Below, in pieces: positions 18,184 to 27,785 of a DNA stretch of 64,000 nucleotides. The DNA lies in NCBI GenBank assembly GCA_015272325.1, contig JACYLU010000008.1, positions 223,045 to 287,044 of the forward strand. Reading direction: 5' to 3'. The notes below the pieces were generated by a model, which saw only the letters and a program-made list of their open reading frames with translations, did no database searches and was not told where the DNA came from. This DNA comes from Synechococcales cyanobacterium C42_A2020_086 (GTDB lineage Bacteria > Cyanobacteriota > Cyanobacteriia > Elainellales > Elainellaceae). Each line of letters begins with the position of its first letter. The stretch's first letter is position 1. The position numbers were made by a program, and so were the translations under genes.

Positions 18184-19071
18184 TTAGCCTTCTTCTGCAC
18201 GGCGCTTGGCCGCCTGATCGAGGGCTGCCTCACTATTTTGGCGATAGCGCTGCACGCGATCTTGGGCCGTTGCATAGCGGGGATCTTGCGCCGGCACTTG
18301 ATTCATCAGGTCAGAGGCCCGCTGCCAGCGGCTCGCAATATCCAGCCATTCTGCGGAGGTATCGGCAGTGCGACCGACCGCCACGGTTTCCTCGGCTAGC
18401 CGTACGGCTTGGGCAAAGGGATCGGCTGCCGCAGCAATAACGGGCTGAGTCGGAGAAGCCGCAGCTTCAGGGGAAGGACTAGCTGCCTCCGGAGCTTCGG
18501 AGGAACCCGCTACAGCTCCCCTCGGCGAGGGACTCAGCTTTGGAGCCAGCCAGTGATAGAGCGCCCAGCCGAGCAGCAGCAAAAACAAACTCAGACTCGC
18601 CCCGCCAATAATCCCTCGCCAGAAGACTCGCTTTTCTCGGGTTTGCCGCACAGACGACCTCGGTAGGGTCGTTTTAGGGTCGGGCTTATCCTGCCGACGT
18701 TGAGCCAACCGCTGTAGGAAGCTAGTCTTCGCCAAGGTAATTTCCTCAGACCACAGCAGCTTTTCTGGCTCGCGCTTAATTTCTTCTAACCATAGCAACT
18801 GCTGCTCCTGAACAATGCGGCCGTTAATATTGACCCGACGCACATTGCGCGGCTGTAGCGACTCTAGGATTTGCCGCACCCGGGGCACTAAAACCGGCTG
18901 TTCTAGCTGCTCGGTTTTTGCGGCTTCGCACAGCAGTTGCAACACCCCTTGGTCGAACATAGCTCTGGTTCGCACCCCAGAGTCAGCCAGCTTTTCGTTC
19001 AATACCTGAATAATGGCTGAAATACTGCCCTGACGAGCTTGTCGTACGATATCGTTGATCGGATCTACCAT
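18184..19071 (-). CDS. Conserved cyanobacterial membrane-anchored protein, function unknown
   Basis: The first ~75 residues (DPINDIVRQARQGSISAIIQ, then LADSGVRTRAMFDQGVLQLL) match an N-terminal domain widespread on cyanobacterial proteins of unknown role. A basic linker follows, then one membrane segment (GASLSLFLLLLGWALYHWL), an Ala/Pro/Ser-rich stretch and a helical C-terminus (residues about 210-295) likely to be periplasmic. ATG 19071 has AAGGAA upstream and starts exactly at the conserved domain; the frame continues 15 codons further upstream. I do not recognise a specific function. Confidence 0.75.
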   Translation of the reverse strand: MVDPINDIVRQARQGSISAIIQVLNEKLADSGVRTRAMFDQGVLQLLCEAAKTEQLEQPVLVPRVRQILESLQPRNVRRVNINGRIVQEQQLLWLEEIKREPEKLLWSEEITLAKTSFLQRLAQRRQDKPDPKTTLPRSSVRQTREKRVFWRGIIGGASLSLFLLLLGWALYHWLAPKLSPSPRGAVAGSSEAPEAASPSPEAAASPTQPVIAAAADPFAQAVRLAEETVAVGRTADTSAEWLDIASRWQRASDLMNQVPAQDPRYATAQDRVQRYRQNSEAALDQAAKRRAEEG

Positions 19072-19300
19072 CGTTCCTTCAGCAGCTAGACCAGTCGTGA
19101 ACTCCTCGTACCGCAATGGTAATCGCTAGTTGCGTCAGCCATGCTGATGCTTAACAGAAAAGCATATCGCTAAACGACTACCCTATGGTACTCCTCATCC
19201 TATGCCTGAGTGAGTTTCTGGACTAGAAATTGTTCGCAAACCTGTGCTGATCCGCAGAAGACCCTCAGAAGATCACCAGAACCAAAGATCATCAAAATCA

Positions 19301-20029
19301 TCAAAATAAATGTCGGCAATCATTGAATCGGCGAATTTGCCACAAATCGGTGTTAAAGCGGTTTTGATCGCGGCGTTGCCACCGTGAGCGGTCGATCCAA
19401 AACTCAAATAGCGCCGTATTGTGGACCTGGATCCGCCAGGAGCGGTCGCAGCCGAGCAGTTCCGCAATCAGGTGCTGCAAGATCCAGCAATGGGATACAA
19501 CCCAAATCTGGTCTCCATTGTGGTGGCGAGCCAGCAGGGTTTGCAAAAAGCGCCGCGCTCGCTCCCGTGCCTCCTGCAAAGACTCTGCACCGGGAATGGG
19601 AATCCAGTCTGAGGACTGTTCGAGGGCAGCACAGAGCGTAGGATAGCGGGCTTTAGCTTCTCCCCAAGTTAAGCCCTCAAAAATGCCGTTCTGGTGCTCC
19701 CGCAGTTCCTCGGCATATTCCACTGGAATCGCTGCCAGGGGCTGAGCCTCTAGGGGCACATCCACATCGCTGTCCATTAAGTCCTGAATGACTGCGGGCA
19801 GAGGCTCGGCTAGAAAGGGCGCTAGCAGAATCTCAGTCGTCTGCACAGCCCGCTGTAGAGGGCTGCTATACACATAAGATGGCCGCCACGCCTCAATCGC
19901 TAGCCGCTGCGCCAGTTTCTCGGCCTGCTGCCGCCCCGCCGGCGAGAGATCAAACTCTCCGTTGCCCTGCATCCGCTTTTGCTGGTTGCCAATGGATTGA
20001 GCATGACGGATAAACAGAAGTTTCAGCAC
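19301..20029 (-). CDS. Histidine phosphatase family protein (phosphoglycerate mutase-like)
   Basis: The 242-residue protein opens MLKLLFIRHAQSIGN, the phosphohistidine motif with Gln where many members have Glu or Gly. It has SSPLQRAVQTTEILL, the acid/base region HQNGIFEGLTWGEA, and VVSHCWILQHLIAELL with the second catalytic His. This is the branch 1 fold. The substrate cannot be read from sequence; cyanobacterial members include broad phosphatases. Confidence 0.9.
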   Translation of the reverse strand: MLKLLFIRHAQSIGNQQKRMQGNGEFDLSPAGRQQAEKLAQRLAIEAWRPSYVYSSPLQRAVQTTEILLAPFLAEPLPAVIQDLMDSDVDVPLEAQPLAAIPVEYAEELREHQNGIFEGLTWGEAKARYPTLCAALEQSSDWIPIPGAESLQEARERARRFLQTLLARHHNGDQIWVVSHCWILQHLIAELLGCDRSWRIQVHNTALFEFWIDRSRWQRRDQNRFNTDLWQIRRFNDCRHLF

Positions 20030-20060
20030 CTTTTTTCAGCACCTTCATTGAGAGCCTTGG

Positions 20061-20276
20061 TTAAACATCTGCTGCTCTAGTGTCTGCGGCGCGGCCTCCG
20101 GCGAACATGGGAGCGGACTCGGGTGCCATCGCGTCTGCGGTAACGTTGCACATTAACCTGTGTATATTAACCCATCCCGACTGTCTGCTGGCAGTGCTGC
20201 TGCTACCTCTAAAGAAGCTGCGGATGAACAGGATCAACAACCCAATTGCCATTAAGCCCAGCAGTTCCATAGCCAT
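20061..20276 (-). CDS. Small membrane protein downstream of FTR1
   Basis: The 71-residue frame starts four bases after the FTR1 stop with AAGG overlapping the gap. It has one clear hydrophobic segment (ELLGLMAIGLLILFIRSF) followed by a Ser/Arg stretch. I do not recognise it. The tight coupling suggests it is translated with the permease. The C-terminal half has no obvious conserved character, so a shorter real product is possible. Confidence 0.5.
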   Translation of the reverse strand: MAMELLGLMAIGLLILFIRSFFRGSSSTASRQSGWVNIHRLMCNVTADAMAPESAPMFAGGRAADTRAADV

Positions 20277-20280
20277 GCCT

Positions 20281-21219
20281 TCAAGAAGATGTCAGGTTTT
20301 CCGTTGCCGACTTTGGGACAGCCACTGCTGAAGCACCTGTAATGCTGCGGAGATAGATACTGCCTACAGTGCTCAGAAACACAACATACCCCACTGCCTG
20401 AGCTAAAAACAGCGTTTGGGTGTAGCCAAAGAAGGCCTTCAGCAAAATGCCCGGAAATTGGCGGTCGGGCAGCACGGTGCTCAGATCCCACACTAGCGGT
20501 CCCAACAGGCAGGAACCTGAGCTAGCGCAGAGGTCAGCAAACTGTGGATCAACTTGGGACAGTAGGATTGCCGCCTTATCGAAATGGCGCAGGGCGCTAA
20601 TCACAAGCCCCGAAACAATCAGCAGAAGCAGCACGCCCATGCCCTGAAAAAACTGCCGCAGGTTAATCTTGATGCCAATTTGAAACAGCAGAATTCCAAT
20701 CAGCGTTGCGCCCAACAAGCCAGCAAGGGCACCGATTGCCGGCAGCCAGCCCTGCTGAAACTGAGCCGCAATGAACACGACCGTCTCAAAGCCTTCCCGG
20801 AGCACGGCAATCGTAATCAGCCCAAAGACGCCCCAGCCGGCTGCCGTCCCCTGCTGCAGTGCTGCCGTAACAGCGCCTTCCACTTCTGCTTTCATGGAGC
20901 GTGCCTGCCGTGTCATCCAGATCAGCATCCAGCTCAGTAGCCCAATCGCCACCACACCAAATCCCCCCTCTAGGAGTTGCTTGACCACAGGAGCATAGGG
21001 CTGATTGGACGTAGACAGCGACACCATGACACCACTAAAGCCGACGCCAATTAAAGCGCTGGCCAGCACTCCAACGCCAATGCCCGCATACACCCAGGGG
21101 TTGAGCCGCGTCTGATTGGCTTTCTTGAGATAGGCCAGCACAATACCGACCACCAATGCGGCTTCGGTTCCCTCCCGTAGGGTGACAACGAAGGTAGGTA
21201 ATGCAGCACTCAAATCCAT
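20281..21219 (-). CDS. FTR1-family (EfeU-like) iron permease
   Basis: The 312-residue integral membrane protein has about seven hydrophobic helices. It carries the two REGxE iron-binding motifs of the oxidase-dependent FTR1 family: LREGTEAALVVG near residue 15 and VLREGFETVVF near residue 165. In bacteria such permeases act with EfeO/EfeB-type partners, none of which is adjacent here. A small membrane protein gene follows after four bases. Substrate is inferred from the family. Confidence 0.93.
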   Translation of the reverse strand: MDLSAALPTFVVTLREGTEAALVVGIVLAYLKKANQTRLNPWVYAGIGVGVLASALIGVGFSGVMVSLSTSNQPYAPVVKQLLEGGFGVVAIGLLSWMLIWMTRQARSMKAEVEGAVTAALQQGTAAGWGVFGLITIAVLREGFETVVFIAAQFQQGWLPAIGALAGLLGATLIGILLFQIGIKINLRQFFQGMGVLLLLIVSGLVISALRHFDKAAILLSQVDPQFADLCASSGSCLLGPLVWDLSTVLPDRQFPGILLKAFFGYTQTLFLAQAVGYVVFLSTVGSIYLRSITGASAVAVPKSATENLTSS

Positions 21220-21410
21220 GATCTTTGCGTTGCTCTTTGATGTTTGACTGATTTTCGATGGATTGATTTGAACTGATTTTTGATTCTTTGTTGATGTTCA
21301 CTGTTGATGTTCACAGGTCTGTCCAGTGACAGCAAGCCCGACCTGGATATAACGAATCTACCTTAGAAGCTGCATTCTCAGTTGTTACTAGCAGGTTCTG
21401 AGTGGCTTGA

Positions 21411-22511
21411 CTATGTTGCTGGACTCAGCGCTTCAGAGAGGTAATTGGCGGCCGCTTCAACGATGGCAATGGCATTCTCGTAGACCATGCGCGTAGGTCC
21501 TAACATGCCGACGCTGCCCACAGGCACGCTGCCCCGCTGGTAGGTGGCCGATACCAAAGCACAGGAGCGAATAGGCTCCAATGGATTTTCGGACCCAATG
21601 CGCACCATAACCCGCTTTCCGGGTGTACTCGACAGCTCGGCCTCAGCAGCATCAAAGATCAGCGACCAGAGTTGGTCCTGCTCCGACTCTAAAAGCTGCA
21701 GGATCGTCTGCACCTGCTGCACTTGCGAGAATTCGGGATGCCGCCGCAGCACCTCCGCTACGCCGTTGATCAAAATTTGGGTGGATACCGAAAGCTGAGT
21801 GCGGCGGTTTAATTCCAGGAGTGAGGTGCGCAGCAGGTCGCCGTAGCGTTCAAATTCGCGTCCTAGTTCGCTCCAGTCGAGGGTGACAATCTCATTCAGG
21901 GTGCGGCCTCGCAGTTGGCTAGTCAGGAAGTTCGACAGAATTTGCAGCTCGCGATCGAGGTGCTCGGCGTCAATCGTGTTGGGTTCACTGCCAGTCTGCA
22001 CATCTAGTAGGGTTGATTGGGTTTCGTAGGAGTCCAGAACCACGATTAGCATGGCTCGCCCTGGATCGACCTGCACGAGCTGGAGGTGCCGAAGTTGGGA
22101 GGTGTTAGTCTGCGGCATTGTGATCAGGGTGATATAGCCACTCAAGGTAGACAGAATTTGAGCAGCGCCCCGCAGCAGCGCCTCCAAACTCAACTCCTCC
22201 CAGTTCAATTGATCGGTGAGGAGCTGATCGACTTGGCGGGCCACCCGATCTGAAGGAGTCACCAACTGATCGACATAGATCCGATAGCCGGAGTCGGAAG
22301 GAATTCTGCCAGCCGAGGTGTGGGGTTGATACAGCAGCCCGGCTTTCTCCAGATAACCCATTGCGTTGCGAATGGTAGCTGGGCTAACCCTGGGATTAAA
22401 TTCATCGACAAGGGCTTCTGACCCCACGGGTCTGGCGGTGGCAACATAATGGCGTACAGTTGCTCCAAGCACCTGCTGCTGTCGGGAACTAAGCTTCATT
22501 GGCGTAGACAT
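21411..22511 (-). CDS. hrcA: Heat-inducible transcription repressor HrcA
   Basis: The 366-residue protein shows the winged-helix start ([20 protein letters not shown] then [17 protein letters not shown]) and the [18 protein letters not shown] signature. The C-terminus contains [20 protein letters not shown]. HrcA represses chaperonin genes by binding CIRCE. I see no complete CIRCE element (TTAGCACTC with its inverted partner) in the window, so its targets lie elsewhere. Confidence 0.96.
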   Translation of the reverse strand: MSTPMKLSSRQQQVLGATVRHYVATARPVGSEALVDEFNPRVSPATIRNAMGYLEKAGLLYQPHTSAGRIPSDSGYRIYVDQLVTPSDRVARQVDQLLTDQLNWEELSLEALLRGAAQILSTLSGYITLITMPQTNTSQLRHLQLVQVDPGRAMLIVVLDSYETQSTLLDVQTGSEPNTIDAEHLDRELQILSNFLTSQLRGRTLNEIVTLDWSELGREFERYGDLLRTSLLELNRRTQLSVSTQILINGVAEVLRRHPEFSQVQQVQTILQLLESEQDQLWSLIFDAAEAELSSTPGKRVMVRIGSENPLEPIRSCALVSATYQRGSVPVGSVGMLGPTRMVYENAIAIVEAAANYLSEALSPAT

Positions 22512-22738
22512 AGCGCGATTGGGTTGAGATGCTAAATGAGCAAATAGGCAAGACTCTCAGAAGGCGAACTCTAGGGACCAAGCTGCGGAAAGGGCGAGTC
22601 GTTACCAGTTGCTACCAGTTATTACCAGTCGTTGCCTATGAAATCACTGTAGCTAAAACCCAGCAGGGTTGAAGACTGGGACAGGTCCATTGGACAACGA
22701 TTCGGAAAACGATAAGAGTGCTCTGGCGCACCTACAGG

Positions 22739-22796
22739 TTAATAGTGGGTTAGTAATAGTGGGTAATAGCGGGTTAATAGCGGGTTAATAGCGGGG
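22739..22796. repeat. Short tandem repeat, unit about TAATAGCGGGT
   Basis: Five imperfect copies of an 11-base unit lie just after the rhodanese stop, and the last copy overlaps its final codons (TAATAGCGGGG). Confidence 0.85.
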
Positions 22797-23144
22797 AATC
22801 GTCGAATCGACCTCCACCGCATAGGCTTCAATGCCTCCTACTACATTTCTCACCTGAGTAAAGCCCTGTTGCTGTAACCATTGGCACATCTGTGCCGACC
22901 GTATGCCGTGATGACACAGGACAATGGTCTCAGCCGTTGGATCGAGGTGTGTCTGGATCTGCTCAGACCAAACCGCAAACTGGCTGAGCGGTAGATTCAT
23001 GAACCCGTCAATCTGAGCTATGGCGAGTTCCTCAGGTTCTCGCACATCAATGAGCTGCAACCCTGCTGGGGCATCAGCCATACGGCTGGCTAACTCCTGA
23101 ACGCTGATTTGCGGAATCGGTTGATTAAACGATGAAACAGACAT
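22785..23144 (-). CDS. Rhodanese-domain sulfurtransferase
   Basis: The protein has a single rhodanese domain of about 115 residues. It shows LQLIDVREPEELAIAQIDG and the active-site loop VLCHHGIRSAQM with the catalytic Cys. The family moves sulfane sulfur to acceptors such as cyanide or thiols; the acceptor is unknown. ATG 23144 (MSVSSFNQPIPQISV) is the usual start of cyanobacterial homologues. The frame runs 12 codons further, but that piece looks unrelated. Confidence 0.9.
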   Translation of the reverse strand: MSVSSFNQPIPQISVQELASRMADAPAGLQLIDVREPEELAIAQIDGFMNLPLSQFAVWSEQIQTHLDPTAETIVLCHHGIRSAQMCQWLQQQGFTQVRNVVGGIEAYAVEVDSTIPRY

Positions 23145-23180
23145 TGAGGGATTATGAAGAAAGTTTTCAATAAGTACCAT

Positions 23181-23743
23181 TTAACAAAGCAAATTGGGCC
23201 GCAAAACGCACTCTTGCTGTTTCCACCTTACTTCAATCCTTCAATTATTGAGATAAACGGAGTAATACTCAGTACAGTGTGAACTTATTTTGCAAATTGG
23301 CTGAGCAGATGTATTGTGCCAAAGTGCGGACCTCGCTGCTCATTATCTAATCTGAGAACTAATCTGAGAAATCCCGGATCAGTTCGGAGATGGGCTGCTG
23401 ATTTTTTGCATTTCTTGTTAAAACAGGACCACGATATTTACGGATCTGCGCAAATCGTTGCGAATTGTGGCTGGAGAAGCCGATATCCCCGATTTGAGCC
23501 GATGATGAAGATGAAAAGGCACGAGTTGCCTGGGCCAGCGTGGCTTCGAGGAGAGTAGCCCCAGACGAGGAAGCTGTGCTGCTCCCTGCCCCCAAAAATG
23601 CTTGATTGTTTGTCAACCGCAACGCTACCCAAAACGGGTCAAGAGACAGCTCAGGCTGCTGCGCTGTCAAATTGAGGTGAAGTGCGGATGCCGCTGTCGG
23701 GCATGTTGCTGAGAATGTTTGTTTGAGAGAGGAAGAACGAGCC
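23181..23743. other. Intergenic region, no supported gene
   Basis: A minus-strand frame (23359-23778) of mostly Ser/Ala/Gln composition overlaps the start of the small plus-strand gene and shows no family features. I see no RNA gene or clear terminator. Confidence 0.4.
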
Positions 23744-23917
23744 ATGTTGACTCGCCTACTACAGGCCACCCTAATCACCGCTGCCCTTCACCTGATTCTC
23801 GGCATCCAGCAACCGGTGACGAGTTCTTCCGTGGTGGTATTGCAACCGTACTCTCCTTCTGCCGACACACCGCTCGCCCAGTTGCTCTCCCAGATGAGGC
23901 GGCGACCAGCCTACTGA
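23744..23917 (+). CDS. Small secreted or membrane peptide, unknown
   Basis: The 57-residue frame starts MLTRLLQATLITAALHLILG, a good signal peptide or membrane helix, then VVVLQPYSPSADTPLAQLL. A GAGAGAGG site lies upstream of ATG 23744. It converges on the TPR gene. I do not recognise it firmly; the hydrophobic start and ribosome site argue that it is real. Confidence 0.45.
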   Translation: MLTRLLQATLITAALHLILGIQQPVTSSSVVVLQPYSPSADTPLAQLLSQMRRRPAY

Positions 23918-23966
23918 TTCCATCTCCTCCTCCGCTTCACGGACTGAGGTTTCTCGAGGTCTGCCT

Positions 23967-25352
23967 TTACTGCATCATTTCTTGAATGCGGGCGTTGAAG
24001 AAATCTACCTTGTAGTTCAACTGTTGAGCAATTTGCAATCCCTGTTGGAAGGCTGCCAGCGCCTGCGAGCTTTCGCCACGTGTCGCGTGCAGTTGACCAA
24101 TTTGGGCGTAGGTGTTCATCTGCCCATAGCTGTTGTAGGACTGCCGCTCCACATCTAGGAGTAGCTGATAGACAATGAGCGCATCATCGAGGCGGTTTAG
24201 CGACTGATACAGCGATGCCAGCCGTTGTAAGGCGTCACTAGCATAGGCCAACTGCTGCACCGAGCGAGCCACCGCGAATGCTTCTTGGTAGCTAGTTGCA
24301 GCTAGGTCAGGACGGTTCAACGCCACATAGTTATCGCCGATTGCCAGTTTCAGTGCTGGAATAGGAGCCAAGTTTTGCTGCTTTTGGTAGACCTCCACAA
24401 GCTGCTGCTGGGCAGCAATGGCAGGTTCAGGCTGATTACTGTCTTGATAGATAGCCGCCAGTTTTTGCAGCGCCACAATTTCCGTTGCGCTATCTCTGGC
24501 TGCCCGCGACAGAACCAACAGCCGCTCATAGGCGTTAGCCGCTTCAGTATAGTCAAACCAGCCCAAGTGCAGTTCCGCCACCGTGGATAGCAACTGCTGC
24601 TGCCGAACCGTATCTTGCTGTTGCTGCGCCTGCACGAGCAGTTTTTCATATAGCGCGACTGCCCGATCCTTGGCTCGCACGGCTTGATAGGCTTGCGCTA
24701 GGCTCAGCAGCACATCGTAATTTGCAGCCGCTGAATTGACCGCAGCCTCACTAGCCGGTGTTGTCCCAGCCCCGGCGACGGGTTCGCCCGTCAGCTCTTG
24801 CTCAATCTGCTCCAGACGCAGGGTAATAAAGCGCAACTCTGAGGTTTGGCTCTGCCGCCAGGCTACCTCTCCCACGCGAGCCAGAGAGGCAATTTCAGCT
24901 TGCGGTCCCAAAAAACGCCGCAGTCGTAGCTCCCGGTTCCACAGTGCTAGTGCTCCCGGCAAATCGCCTGCTTCTAGTGCGGCCTGCCCTTGGCGCTGCA
25001 GTTCATCGAGAGCTGTTTGCAGCACCGCTCGCTCTTGCGGGTTGAGCGGTCGATCGAGCACCATAGTAGGCAGCAAGGGGTCCGGTTGCCTCAGCTCCAG
25101 CGGATTCACTAGCTCCCCATTGGTGGGTGGTTCCGGCGGCAATTCTGGAATGATCGGCACCCCGGCAGGCGGTTCAGCCGCAGGCTCGGCAGGCCGTTCG
25201 ACGGGTGCAGAAGCGTCTTGGGCTAAACTAGGAGCCGCCAGGGTTCCCAATAGTAGCACCGCCAGCCCACTGGCACTCCAATGAGTCAGCCTGGAAGAGC
25301 GGCGGCACTGGAACGGCCGCATTGGCAGCAAGTGGAATCCTCGATTGAGCAT
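23967..25352 (-). CDS. Secreted tetratricopeptide-repeat protein
   Basis: The 461-residue protein has an N-terminal signal sequence (LTHWSASGLAVLLLGTLAAP, cut near SLAQ), a Pro/Glu-rich stretch, then at least six TPR units. Examples are YDVLLSLAQAYQAVRAKDRA, TEIVALQKLAAIYQDSNQPE and MNTYAQIGQLHATRGESSQA. It is probably a periplasmic scaffold for protein contacts. A later Met (MRPFQ, residue 11) could also be the start. The partner is unknown. Confidence 0.8.
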   Translation of the reverse strand: MLNRGFHLLPMRPFQCRRSSRLTHWSASGLAVLLLGTLAAPSLAQDASAPVERPAEPAAEPPAGVPIIPELPPEPPTNGELVNPLELRQPDPLLPTMVLDRPLNPQERAVLQTALDELQRQGQAALEAGDLPGALALWNRELRLRRFLGPQAEIASLARVGEVAWRQSQTSELRFITLRLEQIEQELTGEPVAGAGTTPASEAAVNSAAANYDVLLSLAQAYQAVRAKDRAVALYEKLLVQAQQQQDTVRQQQLLSTVAELHLGWFDYTEAANAYERLLVLSRAARDSATEIVALQKLAAIYQDSNQPEPAIAAQQQLVEVYQKQQNLAPIPALKLAIGDNYVALNRPDLAATSYQEAFAVARSVQQLAYASDALQRLASLYQSLNRLDDALIVYQLLLDVERQSYNSYGQMNTYAQIGQLHATRGESSQALAAFQQGLQIAQQLNYKVDFFNARIQEMMQ

Positions 25353-25840
25353 AGGTATTGGGACGATACTCGCGACGTAAAGAGACGAATCAGAAGAAAA
25401 ACCAATATAGAGAAAAAAACAGGCTTACCTAACAGTCTTATACCAACTTGGCATCGAGCGGCACAGATGAACCGCGTCGGATGAACTGCATCTGCTGATG
25501 TAGGTTAGTCGCACTCCCACTTTCAGTTATGATTCAAGTGCTCAAAAAATTGCTCCCGGATTTCGCCGCGCTGAGATCGATCTGTCAAAATGTGGGGAGA
25601 ACAAGTTCTGTTCGTGATCAGACCATCTGAAGAGCAGCCTTACCAAAGGTGAATCGCTCGATGTGAATTGTCAAGGAAGCAGGCGGATAGACCCAGTTGA
25701 GCAACTCAACCGCTGGGACCAAGGTCTGGTCTCTGAAGCAGGCTGCGTTCTCCTTATCCCATGACTATCCAGTTCGTATGGGATAATGAATTTCATTTTG
25801 GTCCTAAAGGTTCGATATTACCAGTGAGGGTGAACACAGC
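25353..25840. other. Intergenic region between the TPR gene and purD
   Basis: Nearly 490 nt hold the divergent promoters of the TPR protein gene and purD. No gene, RNA or strong repeat is seen. The purD start GTG 25841 is preceded by GAGGG about 12 bases upstream. Confidence 0.4.
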
Positions 25841-27118
25841 GTGAAAGTCATGGTGGTTGGCAGCGGTGGGCGAGAACACGCGCTTGCTTGGAAGTTGCTG
25901 CAATCAACACGGGTGCAAGAAGTCGTCTGTATTCCTGGCAATGGTGGTACAGCTCAGCTAGAGCGCTGTCGTAATCTGGCACTGGGAATGAACGACTTTG
26001 AGGGCATTGGACGGTTTGCCCTGGTGAATAATATTGCGCTGATCGTCGTTGGACCAGAGGCCCCTTTAGCTGCTGGCATCGCCGACTATCTTCAGGCTCA
26101 AGGGCTGACGGTGTTTGGGCCAACGCAGGCTGGGGCGCAAATCGAAGCCAGTAAAGCCTGGGCTAAGGCGTTGATGACCGATGCCAAGATCCCGACTGCG
26201 GCGGCGGCCATATTCACGGATGCAGACACCGCCATTGACTATGTGAAGGCACAGGGTGCCCCAATTGTGATCAAAGCAGACGGGCTAGCCGCCGGTAAAG
26301 GGGTCACCGTTGCCACCACCCTAGAACAGGCAATCTCAGCAGTTGAGGCAGCCTTTGGGGGGCAGTTTGGGGCAGCCGGGCAGCGGGTTCTGATTGAGGA
26401 GTGCCTCACCGGGCAAGAAGTCTCGGTGCTGGCGGTCACTGATGGTCTGACGATTCGACCACTGCTGCCCGCGCAAGACCACAAGCGGATTGGGGAGGGC
26501 GATACCGGAGCCAACACTGGCGGTATGGGAGCCTATGCGCCGGCCCCTCTGGCTACTCCTGCCCTCATGGAACGCATCCAGCAAGAAATTTTGGAACCGA
26601 CCCTTGCCGCACTCCGACAGCGACAGATTGACTACCGAGGGGTGCTCTACGCAGGACTGATGATCACACCTGCCGGTGACCCCAAGGTGATCGAGTTCAA
26701 TTGCCGCTTCGGTGATCCTGAAACCCAGGTGGTGCTGCCTCTGCTCGAAACTCCTCTCGAAACCGTGCTGCTAGCCTGTGCCCAACAGCGCCTTGCTGAA
26801 TTGCCACCCCTCAACTGGACTGCCGGTTTTGCTAGCTGCGTTGTCATCGCCGCTGAAGGCTATCCTGACTCCTACCAGAAAGGCTACGAAATCAGCGGTT
26901 TGCCGCAAGCTACTGCCACAGGCGCTCTCGTCTTTCATGCCGGCACCAAACTGAAGCAGCAGCAGATCCTTAGTGATGGCGGGCGAGTACTAGGCGTCAC
27001 GGCGGTCGGTAGTTCACTGCAAGATGCCCTTACGAAAACCTATGCGGCTGTCGAGGCGATTCACTTCCAGGGGATGTACTATCGGCGCGATATTGGTCAT
27101 CGGGCCCTCAGCCCATAA
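25841..27118 (+). CDS. purD: Phosphoribosylamine-glycine ligase (GARS)
   Basis: PurD forms glycinamide ribotide in purine synthesis. The 425-residue ATP-grasp protein opens MKVMVVGSGGREHALAWKL and has VVGPEAPLAAGIADYL, the ATP-grasp core IVIKADGLAAGKGVTVA, the signature GDPETQVVLPLL and an intact C-terminal blade domain. GTG 25841 is the only start matching the family. The length is normal for a monofunctional enzyme. Confidence 0.97.
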   Translation: MKVMVVGSGGREHALAWKLLQSTRVQEVVCIPGNGGTAQLERCRNLALGMNDFEGIGRFALVNNIALIVVGPEAPLAAGIADYLQAQGLTVFGPTQAGAQIEASKAWAKALMTDAKIPTAAAAIFTDADTAIDYVKAQGAPIVIKADGLAAGKGVTVATTLEQAISAVEAAFGGQFGAAGQRVLIEECLTGQEVSVLAVTDGLTIRPLLPAQDHKRIGEGDTGANTGGMGAYAPAPLATPALMERIQQEILEPTLAALRQRQIDYRGVLYAGLMITPAGDPKVIEFNCRFGDPETQVVLPLLETPLETVLLACAQQRLAELPPLNWTAGFASCVVIAAEGYPDSYQKGYEISGLPQATATGALVFHAGTKLKQQQILSDGGRVLGVTAVGSSLQDALTKTYAAVEAIHFQGMYYRRDIGHRALSP

Positions 27119-27785
27119 TTGTTTCGGCAGCTATTGAGCTGAGATGGGCTGAAATAACGAGTGGAGACGGATTGGACTGAGGCAATCCGTAGAATCACTC
27201 AAGTTTTGAGAGAGGTGTTTGAGAGATGTGTATGTTGGGCATTCACACAGCTTTAAAGTTTTCATGAAGTACCCGTAGAAATTCTGATGGTTAGGAGAGC
27301 TGAGCGAATACAATGATTCTGCCGAGTGTGATGTAGAATCGTGCTGGATGGGTGCAGGTCAAGGACGCTGAGTGACTCTCCTTGAACTTAACAAGGGCAT
27401 TACGTAGGTTCACTTAAGGGCTAGTGTGACACATTGAACTCGTATGATGAGCTAGTATAGCTCCCAGGCTGGGTATCGCCGTATGCACAGTCAAGAAATA
27501 AACTAGTCAAAGAATAAGCAGTAAGTAAACAGTCGATGTGTTGAGCAGTTAACGAGTTCCTACACGGGCCGTCTATTTCAACTATTTCAAAGAAATGGCG
27601 TGGAGTAGAGGACTGCCAGAACGGGGAGACGGTCGCCGTTACCATCAGTGAAGAACATTACAAGCCGTCGGCTAGAGAAGTCTGAGCAGAGCAAGTACTA
27701 TAGCAAGTACTATGGAGTTGTCACGAGCGGACAGCCTAGGCTATTGCGTTATTCACCTATTCACGCCTATCGCTTTCGGTAGAGT
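27119..27785. other. Intergenic region, no supported gene
   Basis: These 667 nt hold a perfect tandem 12-mer AGCAAGTACTAT (27690-27713) and an inverted 7-mer TCAAGGA/TCCTTGA near 27359-27385. No gene, tRNA or T-tailed terminator was found. The minus-strand frame at 27421-27645 has no family features. Confidence 0.4.

Noticed and set aside
22512..22738. CIRCE element near hrcA
   Set aside because: Only partial matches such as GATGCTAA were seen; the inverted partner is absent.
23359..23778. Open frame of 139 codons, minus strand
   Set aside because: Low-complexity Ser/Ala composition, overlaps the better-supported small plus-strand gene.
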